From contig JAHHHT010000009.1 of assembly GCA_019359235.1 (NCBI GenBank), positions 186,001 through 250,000 of the forward strand: a stretch of DNA of 64,000 nt. Direction: 5' to 3'. The translations under genes were made by a program, and so were the position numbers. Origin of the DNA: Oscillatoria princeps RMCB-10. Its GTDB lineage: Bacteria; Cyanobacteriota; Cyanobacteriia; Cyanobacteriales; Oscillatoriaceae. This document shows positions 7,972 through 15,996 of the stretch, in pieces. The notes beneath the pieces were generated by a model that had not been told where the DNA came from, did no database searches, and was given only the letters and a program-made list of their open reading frames with translations. Position 1 is the first letter of the stretch. Each line of letters starts with the position of its first letter.

Positions 7972-8556
7972 CTACACCTTTGTAAGCACGAACACGCTGC
8001 CCTCGTTGCCGCGACCTATGCGCATGTCCGCATCTAAATAAGTAATATCCAGCCAGCCTTGCTGCTCGCGACTGTCCAGGGGAAAATCCAGGGCGGCAAA
8101 TTTTTTACCCGCTTCTATTTGGGCGATGAAAGAAGCCGGTGACTGATAGCCGGTTAAGCGCTGCAAACCGACAATTGACCGGTTAAATTTAACTTGAACT
8201 CGCCTTTCTGAAACTGGCTCGAACGTAGCGGCAACGCTGACCAGCCCTTCCAGATAGGGCAAGCCGTACACTTCAGCAATGTTGTAAATTTTGGCCTCTC
8301 TGGCGCGGACGCACTGATAAATTTGTCCCAGCTTAGCCAAAGGCAGGCGGTCAAGGTTCAAAAGACCCCGACTGGTGGTGTAGACCAGTCGCCAGTCGCC
8401 ATCGAGCAAATCGGTCGCTTCCACGGGGCGCGGCGTGGGGTTGCGGTCTTCCAGCTGGGCCACCGCCGCTAAAATCGCTTGTTTGTCCGTTTCTGTCGCC
8501 AGCAGTCCGCGATTTTTGCCGGCAATCGCTTCCAACAGTGCTGCTTTCCCAATCAT
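7972..8556 (-). CDS. PAP/fibrillin (plastoglobulin) family protein
   Basis: A 194-residue plastid-lipid-associated/fibrillin family member, a lipocalin-like fold tied to thylakoid lipids and stress tolerance in cyanobacteria and plastids. It shows the family pattern: an N-terminal helix (LLEAIAGKNRGLL), DLLDGDWRLVYTTSRGLL, INxAEVYGLP-like YNIAEVYGLPYLEGLVSVAATFEP, and a C-terminal WLDITYLDADMRIGRGNEGSVFVL. It is the first gene of an operon with the nuclease downstream. A TTTTTGA heptad tract lies directly before it. Confidence 0.88.
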   Translation of the reverse strand: MIGKAALLEAIAGKNRGLLATETDKQAILAAVAQLEDRNPTPRPVEATDLLDGDWRLVYTTSRGLLNLDRLPLAKLGQIYQCVRAREAKIYNIAEVYGLPYLEGLVSVAATFEPVSERRVQVKFNRSIVGLQRLTGYQSPASFIAQIEAGKKFAALDFPLDSREQQGWLDITYLDADMRIGRGNEGSVFVLTKV

Positions 8557-8561
8557 GTCAA

Positions 8562-8610
8562 TTTTTGATTTTTGATTTTTGATTTTTGATTTTTGATTTT
8601 TGATTTTTGA
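8562..8610. repeat. Heptanucleotide tandem repeat (TTTTTGA)7
   Basis: Seven exact TTTTTGA units, then a T-run, beginning five bases upstream of the fibrillin start. Heptameric tandem repeats of this sort are known from cyanobacteria as STRR sequences. Confidence 0.95.
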
Positions 8611-8626
8611 TTTTTTTACCCCTTCC

Positions 8627-8660
8627 AGAAACCCGGTTTCTTTAAGAAACCGGGTTTCTT
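8627..8660. repeat. Paired AGAAACCCGGTTTCT palindromes
   Basis: Two adjacent near-copies of the 15-bp palindrome, able to fold into one long hairpin just past the end of the glycosyltransferase gene. The word recurs about twenty times in the window (for example 30783, 30801, 30829, 41112, 44678 and 46051). Confidence 0.9.
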
Positions 8661-8675
8661 AACCATCACCCCAAA

Positions 8676-10379
8676 TTATTGCAGCCGCAGGATATCGAAT
8701 TTTATCATATAGACCAGAGAGCGGGACAGATACGCCACTGCTGTAGCGTCTGCACCGGCAAAGCGGCGGAGGATTTCCCTAACAGACAAAGGCCCCTCTG
8801 TTTCAATTGTGGCCAAAATCCGGTCGAGGGTAGCCGCCGGCGTTCTCTTACCGCTGCCAAAATTGCTGCTCCAAATGGTTCGCAGCTGATTCAAGCTGGC
8901 CGGTGCGGCCATTGGCCCCAAGCCGAGAGCCATCTCGCCGGTGAGCTGCGCTGTTGGGTAGTGGCCAAACAGCCGGAACGGGTCGTCGCAGAGGGGGTAG
9001 GGGGGCGCACCGGCAGCCACGCGGGCGGACTCCGGGGCACTGGCGCGAACCGCTGCCATTTTGGCCCAAAGCTGCTCGTAAGCGGAAATCACAACCTTCC
9101 AGTCGTAGACCTCCCTCGCCCGAGCGCGGCCATTTTCGCCCATGCGCTGTCTGAGCCCGTCATTACTAATTAAAGTTGCCAGCGCTCTCGCGCAAGCGTC
9201 CACATCGACAGCCGTCACCATCGCCGCATGGCCAATATAAGTGCTGTAATTAAAGCTGTCACCAAGATAATTCCATACTAGATCGAGGGCGGATGCCGGT
9301 GGGGGCGTCAGCGTCGGAATTTTAAAGCCGTCGATTTCGTGGCGCACCGACTCCTGATACCCGTCCCAGTCCGAGACGACCGCCGGCAGTCCAGCCGCCA
9401 TCGCTTCAACCGGCGTCAGCCCAAAGGTTTCTTGGATATTGTCCGACAGAGAGATAAAAATATCCGCCGCATGCCAGATGCCGGAACGAATTTCTGGCTC
9501 GCGCCCGTCGGCAAAAATCGCACGCACAGATGGGCAGAAGACTTTAGGGGTATTTGTGAAGTCCTGCTCATCTCTGGGGTCCTCAAACCAGCCCGCTTGG
9601 ATCAGGTGAACCCTAGCGCCGGTCAGTTGGGCCGCCCGTTCCAGCGCCAGATACATGGGAACCGGATGCGCTTTGGCAGAGAAAATTAACCGCCCCACGA
9701 ACAAAACAGCGATGTCACCGTCGGGAATCCCGAGTTTTTGGCGCAGCCGGCTGCGGGTGTCTTTGGAATGCTGTCCCGCTTGGAAGGCATCACAATCGAC
9801 GCCGAGGGGGATAACCGGCAGCATGAGCGCCGGAAAGGGCGCAGCGCCCGGCAGCGCCGGCGTCCCGCCTGCGATGCGCTGCGCCAGATACTCAGCCCAG
9901 GTTCCCAGCAGGCGCTCCACCGCCGTTTTCACCGCAGCTGAGGTGCAGATGAGGGCGTCCCAAGGCTGCACCGGCGCGAGCAGCAGGTCGCCAATCCCTT
10001 GCAAAACCAGCTTGCTGGCGATGGTGTGGGTGACGCCGCACAGGCTGTAAGCCCGCTGGTCAAAAAATCGCCGCTGCCAAGCCAGTTCGCCGATCAGCGG
10101 GTCTGGTTTGTGGAGGGCACCCGGTTCGGCCAGCAGTTTCGCATCCTCAAAAGGCAGCCACCGCACTTGCCGGGGGCGCTGTTTCGCCCAGGGGTCTATC
10201 CGCTTGCAGAAGTCGGCGAATTCGTCACGGTTCTTCGCGCAGCAGTACAGGCGCTCAGCAGTTCCGTGCTGGACTAAGCCTTTGAGAAAACCCTCACCCG
10301 CCGCTTGGCGACCGAGCAGCTTTTTACCGCTCGTATCGTAACCGTCCTTGAGATAAAGGACTGCTGCAGTCGTGCCCAT
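8676..10379 (-). CDS. GT4-type glycosyltransferase
   Basis: A 567-residue glycosyltransferase of the retaining GT-B class. The C-terminal domain carries the E-x7-E motif (E317 and E325 in ETFGLTPVEAMAAGLPAVVSD), preceded by IAVLFVGRL (223-231), the start of the nucleotide-sugar half. The first ~190 residues form the acceptor domain (MGTTAAVLYLKDGYDTSGKKLLGRQAAGEGF). A ~130-residue C-terminal extension (about 435-567) is beyond the core and may be helical. The acceptor is unknown. It is monocistronic, with repeats on its 3' side. Confidence 0.85.
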   Translation of the reverse strand: MGTTAAVLYLKDGYDTSGKKLLGRQAAGEGFLKGLVQHGTAERLYCCAKNRDEFADFCKRIDPWAKQRPRQVRWLPFEDAKLLAEPGALHKPDPLIGELAWQRRFFDQRAYSLCGVTHTIASKLVLQGIGDLLLAPVQPWDALICTSAAVKTAVERLLGTWAEYLAQRIAGGTPALPGAAPFPALMLPVIPLGVDCDAFQAGQHSKDTRSRLRQKLGIPDGDIAVLFVGRLIFSAKAHPVPMYLALERAAQLTGARVHLIQAGWFEDPRDEQDFTNTPKVFCPSVRAIFADGREPEIRSGIWHAADIFISLSDNIQETFGLTPVEAMAAGLPAVVSDWDGYQESVRHEIDGFKIPTLTPPPASALDLVWNYLGDSFNYSTYIGHAAMVTAVDVDACARALATLISNDGLRQRMGENGRARAREVYDWKVVISAYEQLWAKMAAVRASAPESARVAAGAPPYPLCDDPFRLFGHYPTAQLTGEMALGLGPMAAPASLNQLRTIWSSNFGSGKRTPAATLDRILATIETEGPLSVREILRRFAGADATAVAYLSRSLVYMIKFDILRLQ

Positions 10380-10529
10380 GCTCAGGTCGCTCCCGGTATA
10401 CTCTCTTCTAGACAGCTTGACAACTGATCGTAATCATATTCTCAACCGGCTCGTGTAAGATACTTATGGCTCGCTGCAGGAGCGGTGAGCTACAATGTCC
10501 GAGCCCCTTTAGTTGTGGGACTTGACCGT

Positions 10530-10772
10530 ATGTATAACCCTTCTTTGCGTGAGGAACCTCGCAATCAGCCCGCTGAGGTAATTCCATTGAAGCAAGAGTT
10601 TTCCCTTCTAGACTGGCTGGAAAACACCGGTCGCCTGATAGCGCGAGAGGCCCACGATCCCGACGGCTTTCTCGATGATGAAGAAGAGATTGATGCGCTG
10701 ATTGTCGATGAGAGCCCCTACGACCTCGAGGACGATGGTGACGATGACGACCTGATCGTCGATGATGAGTAG
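10530..10772 (+). CDS. DUF3134 family protein
   Basis: An 80-residue acidic protein conserved in cyanobacteria, of unknown function. It begins MYNPSLREEPRNQPAEVIPLKQEFSLLDWLE, the family signature, and ends in a run of Asp/Glu (DLEDDGDDDDLIVDDE). I chose the ATG at 10530 because the family starts at this motif. A GTG at 10485 would add 15 residues but has its AGGAG only two bases away. Confidence 0.8.
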   Translation: MYNPSLREEPRNQPAEVIPLKQEFSLLDWLENTGRLIAREAHDPDGFLDDEEEIDALIVDESPYDLEDDGDDDDLIVDDE

Positions 10773-10977
10773 CAGCTTGGGGCGTTGCCAAGGTCGTCGT
10801 GAGTGGGACAGCGGCAGAGTCTTGTAGAGACGCGATTGCCCGTGGGCTGGAGCGTCTTGTGAGTGGGAGAGCGCGACTTTCCCCTCCCTCCCCACCCCCG
10901 TCCGCCGTCCGCCGTCCCCAGCAATTAGCAATCGCAAGAGTAACCGGAGACTAAATTTCTGTCTTTGGAATAGGGTT

Positions 10978-12105
10978 GTGTCGAGTGAATGTGGAATTGT
11001 GGACGCTAAATTATCTTCTGGCTCGTTAAAGCTCTCAGGCACTCGTCTGTTCTGGCTGGTAGCTGCAGGGGTGAGTGCGGCAGCGCTGATTCTGGATTTA
11101 ATCGCTGGCCGGCTGGCCAATATAGGGCTGTCGCTCACCCTGCCGCTGCTGGTGTGCGCCTTGGCTGCAGCTGCGCTGGGCTCCCGGGTCGTTCCCCTGC
11201 TCCAGTGGCTGAAAACCGGGCAAGTGATTCGCGAAGATGGCCCTCAGGCGCATTTGAAGAAAGCCGGCACTCCGACGATGGGCGGGGTGTTTTTTGTGCC
11301 GGTGGGGGCGCTGCTGGGGGTGCTGTGGTCTGTCTTGGCCCAGACGCCAGATGTGACTTTTGTCTGCGCTGTGTCAGCCCTGACTCTGGCTTATGGCTTC
11401 ATCGGCTGGCTCGACGACTGGCAAATCCTGCGCCGCAAGTCCAATAAAGGCATCTCCCCCAAAACCAAACTGGCGCTGCAAATCGGCTTTGGGGTGCTGT
11501 TTAGCCTGTGGGCGGCAGTGAGCGCACCGGCAGCCGTCACCGCCCTCGACTTGCCCTTCGGTTTAGCGCTGCCTCTTGGGCTGCTGTTCTGGCCCCTAGC
11601 GGTGTTTGCCCTGGTGGCGGAGAGCAATGCCACCAACCTCACCGACGGTGTGGATGGGCTGATGGGAGGAATGGGGGCGATTGCGTTCCTCGGTCTAGCT
11701 GCTGTGGTGGCTCCCGCATCCCCCGGTTTGGGGATTTTCTGCGCTGGCATGGCCGGCAGCTGCCTCGGCTTTGTGGCCCACAACCGCAACCCCGCCCGCG
11801 TCTTCATGGGCGACACCGGCTCCCTGGCGCTCGGCGGAGCTTTCGCCTCTGTGGCCATCCTCACCAACACCCTCTGGCCGCTATTTCTCCTCAGCGGAAT
11901 GTTTTTCATCGAATCCGTTTCAGTGATTGCCCAAGTCACCTACTACAAAGCCACCAAAGGGCCCGATGGGGTCGGCAAGCGCCTGTTCAAAATGGCACCG
12001 ATTCACCACCATTTAGAGCTTTCTGGCTGGCCTGAAGTTAAAGTTGTTGGAGTTTTTTACGCAATTAACGCGGTGCTCGCTCTCCTCGCTCTGGCGATTC
12101 GCTAA
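10978..12105 (+). CDS. mraY: Phospho-N-acetylmuramoyl-pentapeptide-transferase MraY
   Basis: A 375-residue membrane enzyme that transfers phospho-MurNAc-pentapeptide to undecaprenyl phosphate, giving lipid I of peptidoglycan synthesis. Signatures are DGPQAHLKKAGTPTMGG (87-103), the Asp pair D146-D147, NATNLTDGVDGL (217-228), the catalytic loop MGDTGS with D279, and the HHH motif (343-345) in PIHHHLELSGW. About ten membrane helices are evident. The GTG start gives a long N-terminus as in other cyanobacterial MraY. It is alone, not in a mur/fts cluster, which is normal for cyanobacteria. Confidence 0.97.
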   Translation: MSSECGIVDAKLSSGSLKLSGTRLFWLVAAGVSAAALILDLIAGRLANIGLSLTLPLLVCALAAAALGSRVVPLLQWLKTGQVIREDGPQAHLKKAGTPTMGGVFFVPVGALLGVLWSVLAQTPDVTFVCAVSALTLAYGFIGWLDDWQILRRKSNKGISPKTKLALQIGFGVLFSLWAAVSAPAAVTALDLPFGLALPLGLLFWPLAVFALVAESNATNLTDGVDGLMGGMGAIAFLGLAAVVAPASPGLGIFCAGMAGSCLGFVAHNRNPARVFMGDTGSLALGGAFASVAILTNTLWPLFLLSGMFFIESVSVIAQVTYYKATKGPDGVGKRLFKMAPIHHHLELSGWPEVKVVGVFYAINAVLALLALAIR

Positions 12106-12493
12106 TTTTTATTACATTTCAGGACTTACACGTCCTAAATCATCCCAGAAGCTGCTACAATACTGAAGCCAGCATCCAAAAGTCAGGAAAAATGGAGGAA
12201 TGGAGACTTGAGAGGTTATTTATAAAGTAAATATTAAAGGCCCGCGCTCGCCCAGTCGGGAAACGATCCCCCCTACCCCCCCTACAAAAGGGGGGAACTT
12301 TCAGAGCCAACCCTTTTTAAGGGGGCGGGGGGATATAGATTTTCTTTATAAATGACCTCTGAGAATTCTTGATTACCCTCGATTCTGGCTTCTGAATTCT
12401 TCTAGGGATATTTTTAAGTTTGCACTTTTCTGACTGATGGGGTAAAATAAGCCTTGGTAAGTTGGGGCTATTAGTAGATTCGAGGTAACGCCG
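12106..12493. other. Gene-free stretch with a CCCCCT/AGGGGG palindromic repeat
   Basis: No gene. Near 12265-12340 it holds C-rich and G-rich arms (CCCCCCTACAAAAGGGGGG, then CCCTTTTTAAGGGGGCGGGG). These resemble the core of the element at 30598-30751. Confidence 0.6.
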
Positions 12494-13468
12494 ATGAATG
12501 TGAAAAGTTTTCTCCGATCCTGGCTGTGTCTAGGGTTAGATATACTAGGGATAGCCGTAACTCCTCTAGTTGCTCTAGTGAGTAAAATACAAGCCAGATA
12601 TGGATATCAAGAACTGCCAATTTCATATAAAATATGGGATTTTTTTGGGGTTTCTCCAGTGAGACATCACTACTATCAACCCATTTTTAAAGTCTCAGAA
12701 CTACCCGAAAAAATCTGGACAGAAGAAGACCCTCTTTATGGAATAGATTTAAAAATTGAAGGGCAACTCAATTTATTGAAGCAATTTGAATACAACTCAG
12801 AGCTAGAGCTATTTTCCGTAAAAAAGCAAAACAGCAGCTTAGATTTTTATTATGACAATCTGTCCTTTGAGTCTGGAGATGCAGAGACGCTTTACAACGT
12901 CATTAGATATTTTAAGCCCGGTAGGGTTCTAGAAATAGGTTCGGGATTCTCAACTAGAATAGCGAAGTATGCCCTTGACAAAAATCGGGCTCAAGGAAAA
13001 GCTTGCGAACACATATGCATTGAGCCTTTTGAGAATCCTTGGCTTGAGGAACTTGGCGCTGGCAAGGTTATTAGAGAAAAAGTCGAGACTCTGCCACTTA
13101 GCACCTTTGAGATTCTTCAGAAAAATGACATTCTTTTCATTGATTCTTCTCATGTCTTAAGAACAGGGGGAGATGTTTTATACGAATACTTGAGAATATT
13201 GCCTACTCTTAATAGCGGCGTAATAGTACACATTCATGATATTTTTTTGCCTTTTGAATATATTCGTGAATGGATAGTAAACAAAAGGCGCTTTTGGACT
13301 GAGCAATATCTGTTGCAGGCTTTTCTCGCTTTCAATTCAGAATTTGAAGTCTTGCTCGCGCTTAACTACCTCGCACACCACTATAAAGAAGAGTTAGCCG
13401 CTAAGTGCCCAATTTTTGCTAAGCAAGAAAATCGCGTTCCAGGTTCTTTTTGGATTCGCAGGAAATAA
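12494..13468 (+). CDS. Class I SAM-dependent methyltransferase (Methyltransf_24-like)
   Basis: A 324-residue protein with a Rossmann methyltransferase core. Motif I is RVLEIGSGFSTRIA (144-157), a second strand carries CIEPFENPW (175-183), and ILFIDSSHVLRTGGDV (213-228) and GVIVHIHDIFLP (242-253) resemble the class that methylates sugars or O-groups. The N-terminal ~100 residues, starting with a hydrophobic helix, are not recognised. The gene is clearly richer in A+T than its neighbours, suggesting acquisition, perhaps from a surface-polysaccharide locus. It stands alone. Confidence 0.75.
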   Translation: MNVKSFLRSWLCLGLDILGIAVTPLVALVSKIQARYGYQELPISYKIWDFFGVSPVRHHYYQPIFKVSELPEKIWTEEDPLYGIDLKIEGQLNLLKQFEYNSELELFSVKKQNSSLDFYYDNLSFESGDAETLYNVIRYFKPGRVLEIGSGFSTRIAKYALDKNRAQGKACEHICIEPFENPWLEELGAGKVIREKVETLPLSTFEILQKNDILFIDSSHVLRTGGDVLYEYLRILPTLNSGVIVHIHDIFLPFEYIREWIVNKRRFWTEQYLLQAFLAFNSEFEVLLALNYLAHHYKEELAAKCPIFAKQENRVPGSFWIRRK

Positions 13469-13480
13469 TATAGAAGAGGC

Positions 13481-13619
13481 AGGGTGCGTTCCCCGCCCTC
13501 TAGTCCTTCTGAGAAATAGAATGCTACCTTGAGGGAACGCACCCTACTGATACTAAAGGTAGGGTGGTTTACCCCAGTCCTCCTGAAAAGTAGAATCCTC
13601 CCTTGAGGGAACCCACCCT
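13481..13619. repeat. Two tandem related palindromes between convergent genes
   Basis: Arms AGGGTGCGTTCCC...GAGGGAACGCACCCT (13481-13545) and AGGGTGGTTTACCCC...GAGGGAACCCACCCT (13561-13619) share their loops (CCTTCTGAGAAATAGAATGC versus CCTCCTGAAAAGTAGAATCC). They duplicate each other and could terminate both converging genes. The second reaches the stop codon of the next gene. Confidence 0.75.
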
Positions 13620-14400
13620 ACTGCTGCTGTTTGGCCCGACTCCTGATTAATCTTGACTTTTCCTGCAACTGCTGGAAGTAATCTGTTTCGGTAATTTCAG
13701 CCACTTGGCGCTCCCGCTTCCTTTGGTCAATCTCGATCGTGAGTTGGGTTACCTGCTGCTGCAATCGATCGCTCTTTTCCCGCTCAGCTTTTAAGCGGTA
13801 ACTTTGTAAAAAATCCCGGCGGATGTATAATTCAATGTAGTAGGCTGCAAACATGCCAATCAGGCTTGAAGAAATCAATAAAAAGTTGTTTCTCGCCAGA
13901 ACCTGTAGCGGCGTGTGGCTGAGCCAGATAGCGGCGATGTCATAAACAACTACGAGCGCCCAAGCTGTGAGTGCCGAGTGCAAAAAACTCAGAGGGGGAA
14001 AGGCATAACATAACATCAGAATCAGGATTAAGCCAGAATAGTAGTCAGAACTTATGGGAGGTGGAAGAATCACCGTCATGGCGATGACGCCCAGCCCCGC
14101 TACGAGAAGTGGCAGACTGATGGCTGCCTGTATAAACCGCTTAAAATGGGGGTGGAAGCTGAAAAAATAGACACCCAAAATAAAAGGACAAACAATGGCG
14201 TACCTAATCAGCCACAGCTGGAATCTAAAATCGGGAAATAGCCGGCTGTCTAAAATTCCATAAACCGCCCAGAGAAAAATGCCCAAAATACACCCATAAC
14301 GCACCTGGTTTAAGAAATTCTTAAAATAGTCATCAAGGAAATTACTTTCCAGTTCTTCAGAGAACTGCAAAGTTATAAGATTCATCTCACTGCCGTTCAT
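13618..14400 (-). CDS. Six-TM sensor-like membrane protein, output domain absent
   Basis: A 260-residue protein with six hydrophobic helices at about 35-52, 62-83, 89-112, 119-142, 143-160 and 171-193. A coiled coil follows (about 200-250: LKAEREKSDRLQQQVTQLTIEIDQRKRERQVAE). The layout resembles the membrane sensing half of cyanobacterial cyclases, GGDEF proteins or hybrid kinases, where such a coil leads into the output domain. Here translation stops at the coil, inside a palindromic repeat. It may be truncated by the repeat or act as a partner for a separate output protein. No enzyme motif is present. Confidence 0.55.
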   Translation of the reverse strand: MNGSEMNLITLQFSEELESNFLDDYFKNFLNQVRYGCILGIFLWAVYGILDSRLFPDFRFQLWLIRYAIVCPFILGVYFFSFHPHFKRFIQAAISLPLLVAGLGVIAMTVILPPPISSDYYSGLILILMLCYAFPPLSFLHSALTAWALVVVYDIAAIWLSHTPLQVLARNNFLLISSSLIGMFAAYYIELYIRRDFLQSYRLKAEREKSDRLQQQVTQLTIEIDQRKRERQVAEITETDYFQQLQEKSRLIRSRAKQQQ

Positions 14401-14436
14401 GGACTTACAAGCACAAGATTGCGATTTTTAGGTAAT

Positions 14437-15462
14437 ATGACAGCCGAGCGAGGAGAAAGCCCCACTAACCCTAAGTTTTTCCCTAGAGTTTCAGCGATCG
14501 TGCCGGTTTACAATGGGGAAGCGGATTTGCCAGACTTGCTCAACTGTCTGCGCTCCCAAACTTATCCGGCTCATCTGGTAGAATATTTGATAGTTGATAA
14601 CAGCAGCAACGATGCCACCAGCACCCTGCTCCAAGCTGCTGCCCGGGAAGCTCAGACATCGCTCCCATCTCCCAATATAGAACAGTCGCAGCCGGTTAGG
14701 CTGCCAATTTGCCATCTTACCGAAAATCGGGTACAATCCTCTTACGCCGCCCGCAACACCGGCATCCGCGCCGCCACCGGCGAGTTTCTCGCTTTCACCG
14801 ACGCCGACTGTCGCCCCGCGCCCAACTGGCTGGAATCACTAATGCAGCCATTTGTCAATCCCTCTGTGGGCGCAGTTGCCGGTGAAATTGTCGCTTTGCC
14901 CGGTAAAACTCTGCTGGAAGAATTCGCTGACCGGCAAGATACGCTATCCCAAAAACACACTTTAGCGCACCCATTTTGCCCCTACGGTCAAACAGCAAAT
15001 CTGGCGATTCGCAGGCTCGCTTTGCAAGAAGTGGGCTTATTTCGCCCTTACCTGACCACCGGCGGTGACGCCGATATTTGCTGGCGAATTCTGCGACAGA
15101 CCGGCTGGCAGATCGAGTTCGCACCGGCAGCTGCGGTTGCCCACCGGCACCGCTCAACCCTGCGCCAGCTGAAAAGTCAGTGGCGGCGGTATGGGGAGTC
15201 GAACCGCTACCTGCACGAACTGCACGGGGTTGATTTGATGCGGGAAACCACCGCAGGGGAATACGCTTACTCGCTGAGCCGGTGGCTGCTCAAAGAGTTG
15301 CCGGTGGCGAGTGTGAAGGCGATTTTCGGGAAAGCCGGTTTGGTCGATTTCCTCAAGACGCCAATTGGTTTGTTTTGCGCTTCGGCGCGAGCAGCCGGTC
15401 AGCGCCAAGCGCAGCTCCCAGACAAGGCGCGGGAAATTGACTGGCTGCAGGAACCTGACTAG
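14437..15462 (+). CDS. Glycosyltransferase family 2
   Basis: A 341-residue GT-A fold transferase. The N-terminal VSAIVPVYNGEADLP, the nucleotide-binding YLIVDNSS with D54, and the metal-binding D-x-D (DAD at 122-124 in AFTDADCRPAPNW) are all present. The acceptor region has GGDADICWRILR, where ED-like residues sit in active enzymes. No clear membrane span is seen; the C-terminal 80 residues may associate with the membrane. I use the ATG at 14437. It is divergent from the sensor-like gene, 36 bases away, so they share a control region. Confidence 0.88.
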   Translation: MTAERGESPTNPKFFPRVSAIVPVYNGEADLPDLLNCLRSQTYPAHLVEYLIVDNSSNDATSTLLQAAAREAQTSLPSPNIEQSQPVRLPICHLTENRVQSSYAARNTGIRAATGEFLAFTDADCRPAPNWLESLMQPFVNPSVGAVAGEIVALPGKTLLEEFADRQDTLSQKHTLAHPFCPYGQTANLAIRRLALQEVGLFRPYLTTGGDADICWRILRQTGWQIEFAPAAAVAHRHRSTLRQLKSQWRRYGESNRYLHELHGVDLMRETTAGEYAYSLSRWLLKELPVASVKAIFGKAGLVDFLKTPIGLFCASARAAGQRQAQLPDKAREIDWLQEPD

Positions 15463-15996
15463 CGCTCCCATTCCCCCTCGCCGCCGGTGGGGAAGAGGTC
15501 AGGGGGTGGGGTTGCGTTTCAGCAACACTGCGCAAGAGTCCACTTGTGGGGTATAGTTGGCTGCATGGGTGTTATATCATGTCAGGTTGATTAACCGCAC
15601 AAATATCCCCTCACCCCCCAACCCCCTCTCCCACTTTGGGGAGAGGGGGAGTAAGAAAAAGACGCTTATTTTTTCTCCCCTCTCCCATTTTGGGAGAGGG
15701 GATGGGGCGAGGGTCTTTTTTAAGGTGAATTCACCTAGAGACATGATATTACCGGCTGACACCCACGGGAGCATCCCATTTTTGCACTCCCCCTCACCCC
15801 CAACCCCTCTCCCACTTTGGGGTGAGGGGAGAATTCTTTATTTTTCCCCCCTCTCCCGCCCTGGGAGAGGGGGGTTAGGGGGGTGAGGGTGAAAACCTTT
15901 GCATGCATGGGGATGCTCCCGACACCCACTCCCCACGCCGGGGAGGTGGGTGGTGCGAGATGTCAGCCCTAACAAAACTACAGGGAGGAGGGGAGG
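15463..15996. other. Gene-free stretch with palindromic repeats
   Basis: No gene. Two blocks of CCCTCTCCCA...TGGGAGAGGG palindromes (about 15600-15715 and 15785-15895) dominate it. The first lies inside a MITE-like element. A GGGAGGAGGGGAGG ribosome-binding region precedes zorA. Confidence 0.7.
15571..15752. mobile_element. MITE-like element with ATATCATGTC ends
   Basis: Ends GTTATATCATGTC (15571-15583) and GACATGATATTAC (15740-15752) are inverted repeats matching at 12 of 13 bases. The interior is two nested CCTCTCCCA/TGGGAGAGG palindromes without coding potential. A second palindrome block just outside suggests the core is itself mobile. Confidence 0.55.
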
